A stretch of 37,290 nt of DNA, taken from positions 1 to 37,290 of the forward strand of contig DVIF01000090.1 in the NCBI GenBank assembly GCA_018711525.1. Direction: 5' to 3'. The notes beneath the pieces are model-generated. The model saw only the letters and a program-made list of their open reading frames with translations, made no database searches and had not been told where the DNA came from. The DNA comes from Candidatus Ornithospirochaeta stercorigallinarum. Its GTDB lineage: Bacteria > Spirochaetota > Spirochaetia > Sphaerochaetales > Sphaerochaetaceae. This document shows positions 7,952 to 16,635 of this stretch, one piece after another. The position numbers were made by a program, and so were the translations under genes. Position 1 is the stretch's first letter. The number at the start of each line of letters is the position of its first letter.

Positions 7952-9308
7952 GCCTACCCATGTACTCGTTAAGCTTCCTGTGCAGCGTCTTCCTTCCTAT
8001 CTCCAGAAGCTCACTTGCCCTGCTCTTGTTTCCAGCACAATACTCGATTGTGGAAAGGATGATCTTCCTCTCCGCCTCCTCCATTGTAACGGGAAGGTCT
8101 ATCGTAATCGAACTCTTGTTCTCGGCAACCTGTGATGTTATCTGGGCTGGAAGGTCCTCAAGCTGAATTATGTTCCCACGTGCAAGGACGACAGAACTCT
8201 CTATGCTGTTTTTCAGCTCCCTTATATTTCCCGGCCAGTCATATGAGAGAAGAGCCTTCCTCGCCTGAGAGCTGATCCCCTCGATCTTCCTTCCATCCTC
8301 CTTATTGAACTGATCAAGGAAATTGAGGGCGAGAAGCTCGATATCCTCCTTTCTCTCCCTGAGAGGAGGAACCTCGATATGGACTACATTGAGCCTGTAG
8401 TACAGATCCTCCCTGAATGCACCCTTCTTCACCTCTTCAAGCAGATTCCTGTTCGTCGCGGCTATGACACGTACATCAACCTTGATGGTCTTCTCCCCGC
8501 CGACACGCTCGAACTCCCGCTCCTGCAGGACCCTGAGGATCTTTACCTGTGTACTTGGATTTATCTCACCGATCTCATCAAGGAAGATCGTACCGCCGTC
8601 GGCAAGCTCGAACCTTCCCCTCTTCTGGGCTGTCGCACCTGTGAAGGCACCTTTCTCATGCCCGAAGAGCTCGGACTCAAGAAGACTTTCAGAGAGGGAT
8701 GCGCAATGTACTTTTATAAAAGGTTTGTCCTTACGGTCTGAAAGGGATACGATTGCATCGGCCACAAGCTCCTTGCCGGTCCCGCTCTCTCCTGTTATCA
8801 GGACACTTGCCTTCGTAGATGCCACCTGATTGATGATCTGCATCATCTCCGAGAGCTTTCCGCTCTTGCCTATTATCTTGGAATACCTCTGCTGGCTCCG
8901 AAGCTTGTTGATCTCCTCGGTAAGCTTCTTGTTCTGCTCTTGAAGCTGACTGTTCTTAATGCTCTTCTTGACAACCAAGATAAGCTTGTCGAGGTCGACG
9001 GGCTTTGTGAAGAAATCTATGGCTCCATCCCTCATCGTCTCAACTGCCGTCTCTATCGTGCCATGACCGGTGAGCACGATGACAGGAAGTGTCGGATAAG
9101 AGGCGCTTATCTTCTTTATAAGCTCATAGCCGTCCATCTCAGGCATCCTGAGGTCGGTGATGACAAGGTCGACGGAATTCGTGTTTATCTCATGCCATGC
9201 CTCAAGCCCGTTTCCTGCCGTCAGTACGGAAAACCCCTCATCCTCAAAAGCATATTTAAGGCCGCTGACGATATTGGCCTCGTCATCAGTGATTAAAATA
9301 GTCGCCAC
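7938..9308 (-). CDS. NtrC-family sigma-54-dependent response regulator
   Basis: The 456-residue protein has three modules. The receiver domain (1-120) carries acidic pocket DD8-9 and phospho-acceptor D52 in VITDLRMPEMDG. The AAA+ domain has Walker A GESGTGKE, the sigma-54-contacting GAFTGA loop and Walker B GTIFLDEIGE. A Fis-type helix-turn-helix at the C-terminus includes NKSRASELLEIGRKTLHRKL. It should activate RpoN promoters after phosphorylation by the kinase 3 bp upstream. The start is GTG, preceded by AAGGA. From memory, Borrelia rrp2 sits in the same order (cvpA, a further gene, hk2, rrp2), so this may be its ortholog. The target promoters are not visible in this window. Confidence 0.95.
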   Translation of the reverse strand: MATILITDDEANIVSGLKYAFEDEGFSVLTAGNGLEAWHEINTNSVDLVITDLRMPEMDGYELIKKISASYPTLPVIVLTGHGTIETAVETMRDGAIDFFTKPVDLDKLILVVKKSIKNSQLQEQNKKLTEEINKLRSQQRYSKIIGKSGKLSEMMQIINQVASTKASVLITGESGTGKELVADAIVSLSDRKDKPFIKVHCASLSESLLESELFGHEKGAFTGATAQKRGRFELADGGTIFLDEIGEINPSTQVKILRVLQEREFERVGGEKTIKVDVRVIAATNRNLLEEVKKGAFREDLYYRLNVVHIEVPPLRERKEDIELLALNFLDQFNKEDGRKIEGISSQARKALLSYDWPGNIRELKNSIESSVVLARGNIIQLEDLPAQITSQVAENKSSITIDLPVTMEEAERKIILSTIEYCAGNKSRASELLEIGRKTLHRKLNEYMGRHDGT

Positions 9309-9311
9309 TTT

Positions 9312-10460
9312 TCATTCCTTTTCTTTCAAAACCTTCCGCTGACTCTTGGGAATCGGGAATTTGAAAGTGAAACATGTCCCGACTCCGAGCTGGCTGTCAA
9401 GTGTTATCTCGGCAGAGTGTGCATTGACGATCTTGAGGACCGCAGTAAGGCCGAGCCCGGTCCCGCTTTCAGCCTTTGTGGTGTAATATGGCTCAAAGAT
9501 CCTCTTCTTCGTCTCCTCACTCATACCTGTTCCGTTATCTATGATGGAAAGCTTTACATAGTCCCCATCGCATTTGTCCTCGATTATGAGCTCCCCTCCT
9601 GTCTTCATCGCATAGAAGCTGTTGTTTATGACATTGAGGAAGGCACGCCTGAGAAGCTTCCTGTCCAGCATCAGGGAAGGGATGAACTTATCAAGGTGGA
9701 ATGTCATCTTTATGTTCTTTGTGACGGCTTCCACTGCTACGAAGTCCCCGAGCTCCATGATTATCTCGTTCAGACTGTCAAGCTTCAGGTCAACCTGCAT
9801 CGGTTTGACTGCGAAAAGGAAGTCGACGGCTATCTCATTGAGCCTCTCCGTCTCCTGCTCTATGATGTCTATGAATTCATTGGCCTTTTCCATCCCCTTC
9901 CCGCTTGCTATTGCCTTTCTCAAAAGTGAGGTGTATATCTGCATCGCTGCAAGGGGGTTTTTTATCTCGTGTGCCACCCCTGCCGCCATCGTCGTCATGC
10001 TTGCAAGTGCCTCAGTGTTCCTCAGCTTCATCTCCTTTTTAAGCGCATCCGTTATATCGTTGAACCTGATGTCTATGTACTCCACATCATTGAGCATGAA
10101 CGGCAGGAAAGAGATCCTTATCGTTTTGATCTCCCCCTCTCCGAATGAGAAATCGCGCTCATTCATGCTCTCATTCCCATCGAGGACCGATTTGAAATAC
10201 TTTTTCAGGTCAGGATCCTTTATGGAATCTGAAAAACTTTTACCGCTTGTACTTACAGGGATGAGCTTTGTGAGGTTCCTTGTAATCAGGAGGACCTCAT
10301 GGTCCTCTTTGGAAAGAACGATATGCCCCTCATCCTGCCTGTCGAGAACTTCCTTTAAAAGATCATATTCTCCCAGAGCAGAATCACAGAGCTTTCTCAG
10401 ATGCTCCTGGCTTATCTCTATGTTTGAACCGATTATCTTTCTAAGCAGCTTAACCGACAA
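9312..10460 (-). CDS. Soluble sensor histidine kinase (NtrB/Hk2-like)
   Basis: This 382-residue cytoplasmic kinase lacks membrane segments. A PAS-like sensor region covers about residues 60-140. The dimerisation H-box has the phospho-acceptor histidine in MAAGVAHEIKNPL (about H164). The N box is in FLNVINNSFYAM, and the ATP lid has DNGTGMSEE and GTGLGL. I place the start at TTG 10460 because AGGGAGG lies 6 nt upstream; the longer ATG start has no such signal. It then overlaps the preceding gene by 11 nt. It should phosphorylate the adjacent NtrC-type regulator. The stimulus is unknown. Confidence 0.92.
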   Translation of the reverse strand: MSVKLLRKIIGSNIEISQEHLRKLCDSALGEYDLLKEVLDRQDEGHIVLSKEDHEVLLITRNLTKLIPVSTSGKSFSDSIKDPDLKKYFKSVLDGNESMNERDFSFGEGEIKTIRISFLPFMLNDVEYIDIRFNDITDALKKEMKLRNTEALASMTTMAAGVAHEIKNPLAAMQIYTSLLRKAIASGKGMEKANEFIDIIEQETERLNEIAVDFLFAVKPMQVDLKLDSLNEIIMELGDFVAVEAVTKNIKMTFHLDKFIPSLMLDRKLLRRAFLNVINNSFYAMKTGGELIIEDKCDGDYVKLSIIDNGTGMSEETKKRIFEPYYTTKAESGTGLGLTAVLKIVNAHSAEITLDSQLGVGTCFTFKFPIPKSQRKVLKEKE

Positions 10461-11562
10461 ATCCCGCCTCCCTAAGTGCAAGGTCGAGTGCACTTCTCAT
10501 ATTCTGATTATACACCTCATTTGAAAGAGAGGCATCATCCAGGGCCTTTACGATGGAGTATGCCTTTGCAGCCTTGAGATGCCCATCAGAGAACGACCTT
10601 CTCAGGTCCTTGAGAACCATCGAAATGAAATACGGACGGTTCTTCTCCAAGGATGAGAAAATGTCATCAAGTTCGTCTATACCTGGATAATCCCCTGATA
10701 TCAAAGAGGAGGAGAACATCCTTGCACTCTCCGTTATCTTCATCCTGTCCTTCTCATCAGTACACATCTCAAATACAAAATCATTGAATGAGTCGTAATC
10801 CTTTGATGTAAGGAAGTTCTCTCTGAGATAGAGATTCAGCTCCTTATCAGGGAGAGGAGAGAAACTGTATTTCCTCAGCCGTGAGAGAATCGTCGTCAGG
10901 ATCCTGAGGCTGTTTGAAGAGATCAGGATGAAATAGCTCTCCTTGTACGGCTCCTCAAGAACCTTGAGAAGGGCATTGCGTACCGAATCATTCGAATTCT
11001 CGATGTTCTCTATTATCACCATCGCCTTACCGCTCTTCCTGACAAGGTAGTTCTGCACCGCCCTAACCTCGTCGACAGATAGAGAGCCTTTCTTCTTTCC
11101 CCTGTAGAGAAGATCCGGACGCATCGAGGCATTATATATGCTTTCGGAAATCCTTAAGACCTCATCCCTCTCCGTCTCTGTATCAAGCCTCTCCAGCTCG
11201 AAGAGGAGCTCAGAGATGTCTGCAGCAGCAGAGAAAAGCTTATCACGCCCCCCTTCCGAACCATCGGATTGCAATGCAGGATGGTACTGCATCAGAAGTA
11301 TCCTTATGCGTGAGATGAAATATGATATGAATCTGGAAGAGTATTTCTCTAAAAGCAGGTTATATGCAGCCTCAATCTGCAGCCCCAGGTTCCGCTCAGG
11401 AAAGAATATTATGTCGTCAATGCCCAGAAAAGACGCAAGGTCAAGGGCAAGGGAAAGCCTTCCCGAGGATTCGGGACCGGAGAAAAGAAGGGATGGCGCA
11501 AGGGAATCAGATTCATAGGATGAGACTATCTCCCTCCATATCGACTCTCTGTAGAGCTTCAA
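10450..11562 (-). CDS. DNA polymerase III delta'-like clamp-loader protein
   Basis: The 370-residue protein resembles HolB/delta'. It has an AAA+ fold with a degenerate P-loop (GPESSGRL, residues 29-36, arginine in place of the lysine). It also has the signature block VIIENIENSNDSVRNALLKVLEEP followed by ILTTILSRLRKYSF, matching the family 'aeamn..aaNaLLKtLEEPp ... lLpTIlSRc' pattern. Loss of the P-loop lysine fits a delta' subunit, which does not hydrolyse ATP. The zinc-binding cysteines are absent. The start is TTG, directly after the cvpA stop, with AGGAGG 8 nt upstream, so translation is coupled. The protein is divergent; another non-catalytic AAA+ role is possible. Confidence 0.72.
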   Translation of the reverse strand: MKLYRESIWREIVSSYESDSLAPSLLFSGPESSGRLSLALDLASFLGIDDIIFFPERNLGLQIEAAYNLLLEKYSSRFISYFISRIRILLMQYHPALQSDGSEGGRDKLFSAAADISELLFELERLDTETERDEVLRISESIYNASMRPDLLYRGKKKGSLSVDEVRAVQNYLVRKSGKAMVIIENIENSNDSVRNALLKVLEEPYKESYFILISSNSLRILTTILSRLRKYSFSPLPDKELNLYLRENFLTSKDYDSFNDFVFEMCTDEKDRMKITESARMFSSSLISGDYPGIDELDDIFSSLEKNRPYFISMVLKDLRRSFSDGHLKAAKAYSIVKALDDASLSNEVYNQNMRSALDLALREAGFVG

Positions 11563-12060
11563 TTACATGGCCTCCTGCACAAAGCTGACAGTACCTGAGA
11601 AGAAAGGTCGGATTATGTTGGCCACCAGCCATGATGAATCGAGGAAGTTCTTGACACTTTCAAGAGCACCCGTACTATCGATGATTGTCAGTATTATGCC
11701 AAGGACAAGGAGTGTGAATGCAAGTGAAAATAGTCCTCCAAGGATCTTATCGATTGCACTCAGCCCTATCTCATCAAGAAACGATGCGAAGATGGATGCA
11801 AGAAGTCTGACAAGCAGATAGCATCCGCCCATAAGCGCGATTACTGATATATATGTACTCCAGAGGGGAGAAAGCGTGCTGTTTTCTTCTATCACGGAAG
11901 AAAGCGGGATTGAAAAGAACTTTACGGCAAACACTCCCAGCACTAGACCTGGAAGCCAGCTTACGCTTTTAATAAGCCCCCTGATAATCCCTCCTGCAAG
12001 GGAGACAAGCAGGATAAGGGAAAGGACGGCATCAAGAACCCATGGTGATTGAATCTCCAT
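11563..12060 (-). CDS. cvpA: CvpA family membrane protein
   Basis: This 165-residue protein has four predicted membrane helices, beginning VLDAVLSLILLVSLAGGIIRGLI, the CvpA hallmark 'D....lill.....G...Gf'. CvpA proteins are linked to colicin V export, envelope stress resistance and purine regulon membership, but the molecular role is unclear. I chose the ATG at 12060 because AAGGAG lies 5-6 nt upstream; the open frame extends 19 codons further without a signal. It heads the operon with the delta'-like gene, kinase, regulator and helicase, and is divergent from secA across 79 bp. Confidence 0.85.
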   Translation of the reverse strand: MEIQSPWVLDAVLSLILLVSLAGGIIRGLIKSVSWLPGLVLGVFAVKFFSIPLSSVIEENSTLSPLWSTYISVIALMGGCYLLVRLLASIFASFLDEIGLSAIDKILGGLFSLAFTLLVLGIILTIIDSTGALESVKNFLDSSWLVANIIRPFFSGTVSFVQEAM

Positions 12061-12127
12061 AAAAACTCCTTGCAACCATATTAAACGAAAAACACCCTTT
12101 CTCCTACCATTTTCCATTTAATTTTAG

Positions 12128-12133
12128 TATATT
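12128..12133 (+). promoter_or_regulatory. Putative -10 element of secA (leaderless?)
   Basis: TATATT ends exactly 6 nt before the ATG at 12140, which would make that A the transcription start. No Shine-Dalgarno sequence precedes either ATG (12134 or 12140). The -35 region is a poor match. Confidence 0.35.
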
Positions 12134-12139
12134 ATGCTC

Positions 12140-14860
12140 ATGGCTAATTTCTTAACTGCCCTTTTCGGAGGGACGAAACACGACAGGGACATGAAACATC
12201 TTGCCCCGATAATCAAAAAGATAAACGACGAGGAGTCCTGGGCGAAAGGCCTTTCAGCGGAAGATTTCAAGAAGCAGACAGAGACATGGAAGAAGGAAGT
12301 CAAAGAAGGCAGGAGCCTTGATGAAATCCTTCCAAAGGCATATGCACTGGCGCGTGAGGCTGCATACAGGACCATTGGAGAGAGACACTATGATGTCCAG
12401 CTCATGGGTGCTGCAACCCTCCATGAAGGGAAGATCATGGAGCTCAAGACAGGAGAGGGAAAGACCCTTGCATGTGTGCCGGCTGCATACCTGAATGCAC
12501 TTGAAGGAGAGGGAGTGCATATCGTCACGGTCAACGACTACCTTGCCAGGAGAGACGCAGAATGGATGGCCCCGATCTATGAATATCTGGGGATGAGGGT
12601 CGGTGTCATAACAAGTGACATGGACACATCGGCAAAGAGAGAGAACTACAGCGCGGATGTCACATATGGAACAAACAATGAGTTCGGATTCGACTATCTG
12701 AGGGACAACATGAAGGCTAGTTTCGCCGACAAGATCCAGGCGAAGCATCACTATGCCATAGTCGATGAGATCGACAGCATCCTGATCGATGAGGCCAGAA
12801 CCCCACTTATAATCTCAGGACAGGGAGAGGACGACACACCGAAAGTAAGGGCTGCCGATTCGATAGTCCCTCTTCTCAAGGAATGTGAGAAGGATCCAGA
12901 GACGGGAACCTATTATGAGCTGACTGAGATGGAGAAGCTCGACAGGCAGACAGCTCTGAATTTCGATGAGAAAGGCGACTATAAGATCGACGAGAAAGAG
13001 AAGAAAGTCACTTTCACAAAGCAGGGCATGACACATATGGAAGAGCTTCTGAAGAAGACAGGGGCGCTGCTTCCAAGCAAGGATGATGACGGCAATACGG
13101 TATACAGCCTTTACGACGGGGAGAACTTCGAGCTCGTTCACTATGTGACGCAGGCGGTAAGGGCCCACCGTCTGTTCGAGAAGGATGTCGATTACCTTGT
13201 AAAAGACGGACAGGTGCAGATTGTCGACGAGTTCACAGGTCGTGTCCTTCAGGGAAGAAGGTATTCGGATGGACTTCATCAGGCGATTGAGGCGAAAGAG
13301 AACGTCAGGGTTCTGGGACAGAGCAAGACATTTGCTACCATCACATTCCAGAACTTCTTCAGAATGTACGACAAGCTCTCAGGCATGACCGGTACTGCGG
13401 ATACCGAGGCTGGGGAGTTCAAGGAGATATACGGTCTTGATGTTGTCGTAATACCTACCAACCGCCCTGTAATAAGAAAGGACCTCAAGGACCTGATCTA
13501 TTATGATGAGAAATCGAAATTCAACGCCATCGTAAATGATGTGAAGAGAATACATGAGACAGGACAGCCGATTCTGATCGGTACTGTCAGCATTGAGAAG
13601 TCCGAGCTTCTTTCATCACTTCTAAGAAGAGCGGGAATAAGGCATGAGGTATTGAACGCAAAGAACCATGCAAGGGAGGCCTACATCATCGGAGAGGCTG
13701 GAATGAAAGGGGCTGTCACAATTGCGACCAACATGGCAGGACGCGGAACCGATATCAAACTGGGAGGCTCCCCTGAACATCTTGCAAGGAAAAAATGTGG
13801 AACCGACGCCACCCTTGAAGAATACAGGAAGGCTCTGGAAGAGATAATGCCCGAATACAGGAAGGCTTATGAGGAGGTCAAGGCCCTTGGAGGACTTTAT
13901 ATCATAGGATCAGAGAGGCATGAATCAAGGAGAATCGACAATCAGCTGAGAGGAAGAAGCGGAAGACAGGGTGATCCAGGTACATCGAGGTTCTACGTAT
14001 CCCTTGAGGATCCTCTTATGAGGCTTTTTGCAAAAGAAGGGCTGAGGGAGATGATAGGACGCCTTGGCCTCAGTGATGGAAGCGCAATAGAGCACAAGAT
14101 GCTCGACAACGCCATAGAGAAGGCACAGGAAAGGGTTGAGGCGAGGAACTTCGAGATAAGAAAGCATCTGCTTGATTATGATGATGTTCTAAACGAGCAG
14201 AGAAACTACATCTACTCGGAGAGAGACAAGATCCTTCAGGATGAGAACCTTTCAGACAGGATTCTGAACAACGTAAGGAACGTCATAGATTATTATGTAG
14301 AGGAGAACAGGAAGGATCAGGAAAAGGCGCTGAGCGAGATAAAGGATTTCTTCCACATCACAGATGAATCCTTCACCCTTGAGAACGCCTACCCTCTTAT
14401 AGAGAAGAACATCCGGGACAAGGAGGCGAAAGTCACTAAACCAGAGTTCAACAGGTTCATCCGCTTCGTATATCTTAGGAACATCGATAAGAGATGGATC
14501 GACCATCTCGATGCTCTCGAAGAACTGAAGGATTCTGCACGCCTTATGAGCTATGCACAGAAGAATCCTTTAGTAGAATACAAGAATACTGCAAGTGATG
14601 CCTTCGACGACATGATAAGCGACATCAGCGACCAGGTCGTCAAGACCGTCGTATCAGTACGTGTTCTTACAGAAAGGGAGAGGAAAGAGAGGGTTCTCAA
14701 TGCAAGACATGCACAGGCTCAGAGCCAGACGGCTGTCTCAAGCAGAAGTGAGAGCGAGAACCAGCAGATAAGAAGGACAAGCCCGAAGATCGGCAGGAAC
14801 GACCCCTGCCCATGCGGTAGCGGCAAGAAATACAAGAACTGCTGTGGAAGGAATTTCTAA
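12140..14860 (+). CDS. secA: Preprotein translocase ATPase SecA
   Basis: SecA drives secretory proteins through SecYEG. The protein is 906 residues from the chosen start. Visible motifs are Walker A in KTGEGKT, the nucleotide-domain DEAD-equivalent [17 protein letters not shown], the [10 protein letters not shown] segment, [15 protein letters not shown], and the [21 protein letters not shown] motif of the second nucleotide-binding domain. The C-terminus is a SEC-C zinc tail ([16 protein letters not shown]), which in relatives binds SecB or ribosomes. Two ATGs lie two codons apart (12134, 12140). I prefer the second because an upstream TATATT would place the transcript start there. The gene is monocistronic with a strong terminator. 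Confidence 0.98.
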   Translation: MANFLTALFGGTKHDRDMKHLAPIIKKINDEESWAKGLSAEDFKKQTETWKKEVKEGRSLDEILPKAYALAREAAYRTIGERHYDVQLMGAATLHEGKIMELKTGEGKTLACVPAAYLNALEGEGVHIVTVNDYLARRDAEWMAPIYEYLGMRVGVITSDMDTSAKRENYSADVTYGTNNEFGFDYLRDNMKASFADKIQAKHHYAIVDEIDSILIDEARTPLIISGQGEDDTPKVRAADSIVPLLKECEKDPETGTYYELTEMEKLDRQTALNFDEKGDYKIDEKEKKVTFTKQGMTHMEELLKKTGALLPSKDDDGNTVYSLYDGENFELVHYVTQAVRAHRLFEKDVDYLVKDGQVQIVDEFTGRVLQGRRYSDGLHQAIEAKENVRVLGQSKTFATITFQNFFRMYDKLSGMTGTADTEAGEFKEIYGLDVVVIPTNRPVIRKDLKDLIYYDEKSKFNAIVNDVKRIHETGQPILIGTVSIEKSELLSSLLRRAGIRHEVLNAKNHAREAYIIGEAGMKGAVTIATNMAGRGTDIKLGGSPEHLARKKCGTDATLEEYRKALEEIMPEYRKAYEEVKALGGLYIIGSERHESRRIDNQLRGRSGRQGDPGTSRFYVSLEDPLMRLFAKEGLREMIGRLGLSDGSAIEHKMLDNAIEKAQERVEARNFEIRKHLLDYDDVLNEQRNYIYSERDKILQDENLSDRILNNVRNVIDYYVEENRKDQEKALSEIKDFFHITDESFTLENAYPLIEKNIRDKEAKVTKPEFNRFIRFVYLRNIDKRWIDHLDALEELKDSARLMSYAQKNPLVEYKNTASDAFDDMISDISDQVVKTVVSVRVLTERERKERVLNARHAQAQSQTAVSSRSESENQQIRRTSPKIGRNDPCPCGSGKKYKNCCGRNF

Positions 14861-14868
14861 GGCACCGA

Positions 14869-14898
14869 CGGATTGGTTTTATCCAATCCGTTTTTTTT
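14869..14898 (+). terminator. Rho-independent terminator of secA
   Basis: An 8-bp stem (CGGATTGG 14869-14876 with CCAATCCG 14883-14890) and a 6-nt loop are followed by eight T residues. It ends at the stop codon of the convergent LytM-like gene. Confidence 0.92.
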
Positions 14899-15572
14899 CA
14901 GAAATATATGGCAGGATCCTGGGCTGAAGAGCCCTTCTCCAGTTTGAAAAAGAGTGTCGGGGTTTCAAATGACTTGTTGGAAGTACCTATGGATCCTATG
15001 ATATCCCCTCTTCTGACTTTATCCCCCGGCTTTACAAGAACCGTCTCAAGGCAGTAGTAGCTGCTCCTAAGACCGCTCTGGGAATGCGATATGGAGATAT
15101 AGCGTCCATATTCATTGCTGTTTCCAGCATCACTGACTATGCCGTCCGAAGCCGCATACACGGCAGAACCGGCTGCAGCTGAATATGTAATGCCGTCCAG
15201 AGTCTTTCCCTCATATATCTCATTGAACGAATGTGTGACGATTCCATCCGAGGGAGCACGGAAGGAGGAAGGAACGACCTTTTCATCAGGTAATGTGACA
15301 TCTAAGAAGACATCATCAGCAATGGACGACGTATCGTCGCTTCTCTCGACTGAGATCTCTTCGACATCAGGGATGTTCAGTTCCATGGCAGAGGTGTTTT
15401 CCTCCTCTATCGCCCCATCTCCATCATCTACTGGTTTGAAGATGATATAGACGATAATTGCGATAAGGATTATGAGAACGCCCATGAACGATATTACATA
15501 TGTCTTTTTATCCCCGCCCTTACCTCTTCTGGAAAAGGACTGTCCCATATCATCATAGTCGTTACGGCTCAT
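14898..15572 (-). CDS. Membrane-anchored LytM (M23) domain protein lacking the zinc ligands
   Basis: The 224-residue protein has a basic cytoplasmic N-terminus, one membrane helix (about 24-45), an acidic Ser/Glu-rich linker and a C-terminal M23/LytM-type barrel (about 105-224). The fold is indicated by GSAVYAASDGIV, YGRYISISH, LVKPGDKVRRGDIIGSIG and FFKLEKG. The catalytic positions are changed. Where active enzymes have HxGxD there is L125-D-G-I-T129, and HLHFE is replaced by TLFFK (206-210). It should therefore not be a zinc endopeptidase. In other bacteria such degenerate LytM proteins (EnvC, NlpD) control cell-wall amidases at division. It is divergent from the transpeptidase-less PBP relative. 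The start has no clear Shine-Dalgarno sequence. Confidence 0.8.
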   Translation of the reverse strand: MSRNDYDDMGQSFSRRGKGGDKKTYVISFMGVLIILIAIIVYIIFKPVDDGDGAIEEENTSAMELNIPDVEEISVERSDDTSSIADDVFLDVTLPDEKVVPSSFRAPSDGIVTHSFNEIYEGKTLDGITYSAAAGSAVYAASDGIVSDAGNSNEYGRYISISHSQSGLRSSYYCLETVLVKPGDKVRRGDIIGSIGTSNKSFETPTLFFKLEKGSSAQDPAIYF

Positions 15573-15671
15573 ACTTCAATCAAATTCCCTCGGAGGAAAT
15601 TATATCAGCAAAACATCCTATTTTGAAGAGGAGCATTGATTTTCTTCTTATCAAAGAGTAATTGTATATAC

Positions 15672-16634
15672 ATGTCAAAAAACAACAGAAGCGATAAGGA
15701 AGGGATGGGGATATCCCTTTTGGTTCTTCTTTTATCGATAGTATTGATAGTCAGGCTTATCGGAATATACATATCAGAGGGGGTTATAAACACAAACTAC
15801 CGCGACCCTCAGATCAACACCGACTATTTCAGAGGTACGATATACGACAGAAGCGGAAACATCCTTGCAATGGACAGGACTTCATATTTCATAGAGATAG
15901 AAGCAGAGAGGGTCAGCGAGGTCAGCAGGCTTGCTGCAATAATAGCCCCATATACTGATGAAGATGCCGTCACAATCGAGAATGAGATCAGGAGCAGTGA
16001 ATTCCTTTCCATACCATCCAACCTCCTTATGGCAGAAGAGGAGAGATTCTCCGAGATGCTGAAAAAGGAGAATCTGGATCATCTTGTCACAATCAAGGAG
16101 AAGAAGGAGAGGATATATCCCCTCTCAGAGCATGGAAGGCTGCTGATAGGAAGGGAAGGAGAAGCATCCTCGATATCTGCTGAAGCCCTCTATGATGATA
16201 TCCTGAAACCTGAACTGACACTTGATGCGCCTGTTTCCTCTGGAAAGGACATCACCCTATCTCTCAGTCAGAGAATCGAGTACATAGCAGACCACATAGT
16301 ATCAAGTTATGTGGGAGAGAGAAGTGATGAATACCTGATGCTTGCCATGCTGGACTACTCCACAGGAGAGATCTACGCACTCTCTCAGAACAATCCTGAT
16401 GATAAGGCGGTCGACTATTATGCCATCGAACAGGCACTCTCATCCCGACACTATTCGATACTCAAGCACAATGGTGGCATCAACATCGATACGCCGGATG
16501 ATTTCTCAGGTATCTCCTCAGACCGATATATAAGAGTCATCTACCGCTCAGGATTCGCACTCGTCTCATCTTCCTCCTCAAAAGAGATGAGGGACGATGC
16601 CCTGACCGAGTTTGAGACAATGCTCTCGCTCTGA
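15672..16634 (+). CDS. PBP-like protein with dimerisation domain but no transpeptidase domain
   Basis: This 320-residue protein starts like a class B penicillin-binding protein (FtsI/PBP2). A short cytoplasmic tail is followed by one membrane helix (about 14-35) and then the pedestal signature RGTIYDRSGNILAMD (54-68). Residues 193-237 (DITLSLSQRIEYIAD ... DYSTGEIYAL) match the start of the catalytic module. There the protein diverges and stops within 85 residues, whereas family members continue for about 300 more with SxxK, SxN and KTG. An SSSK near residue 303 lies in a serine run at the C-terminus and is not a credible active site. I place the start at ATG 15672; an in-frame TTG at 15636 is possible. 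It ends 1 bp before convergent flhF. I infer a non-catalytic relative of FtsI. Confidence 0.75.
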   Translation: MSKNNRSDKEGMGISLLVLLLSIVLIVRLIGIYISEGVINTNYRDPQINTDYFRGTIYDRSGNILAMDRTSYFIEIEAERVSEVSRLAAIIAPYTDEDAVTIENEIRSSEFLSIPSNLLMAEEERFSEMLKKENLDHLVTIKEKKERIYPLSEHGRLLIGREGEASSISAEALYDDILKPELTLDAPVSSGKDITLSLSQRIEYIADHIVSSYVGERSDEYLMLAMLDYSTGEIYALSQNNPDDKAVDYYAIEQALSSRHYSILKHNGGINIDTPDDFSGISSDRYIRVIYRSGFALVSSSSSKEMRDDALTEFETMLSL

Positions 16635-16635
16635 C

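Noticed and set aside
9622-10524. Open frame of 300 codons on the plus strand across the histidine kinase gene
   Set aside because: Antisense to clear kinase motifs; serine- and leucine-rich composition is typical of the reverse frame of such genes.
16572-16583. SxxK-like motif (SSSK) near the end of the PBP-like protein, suggesting an active transpeptidase
   Set aside because: It sits in a serine run 17 residues from the C-terminus, without the surrounding STFK context or the later SxN and KTG motifs.
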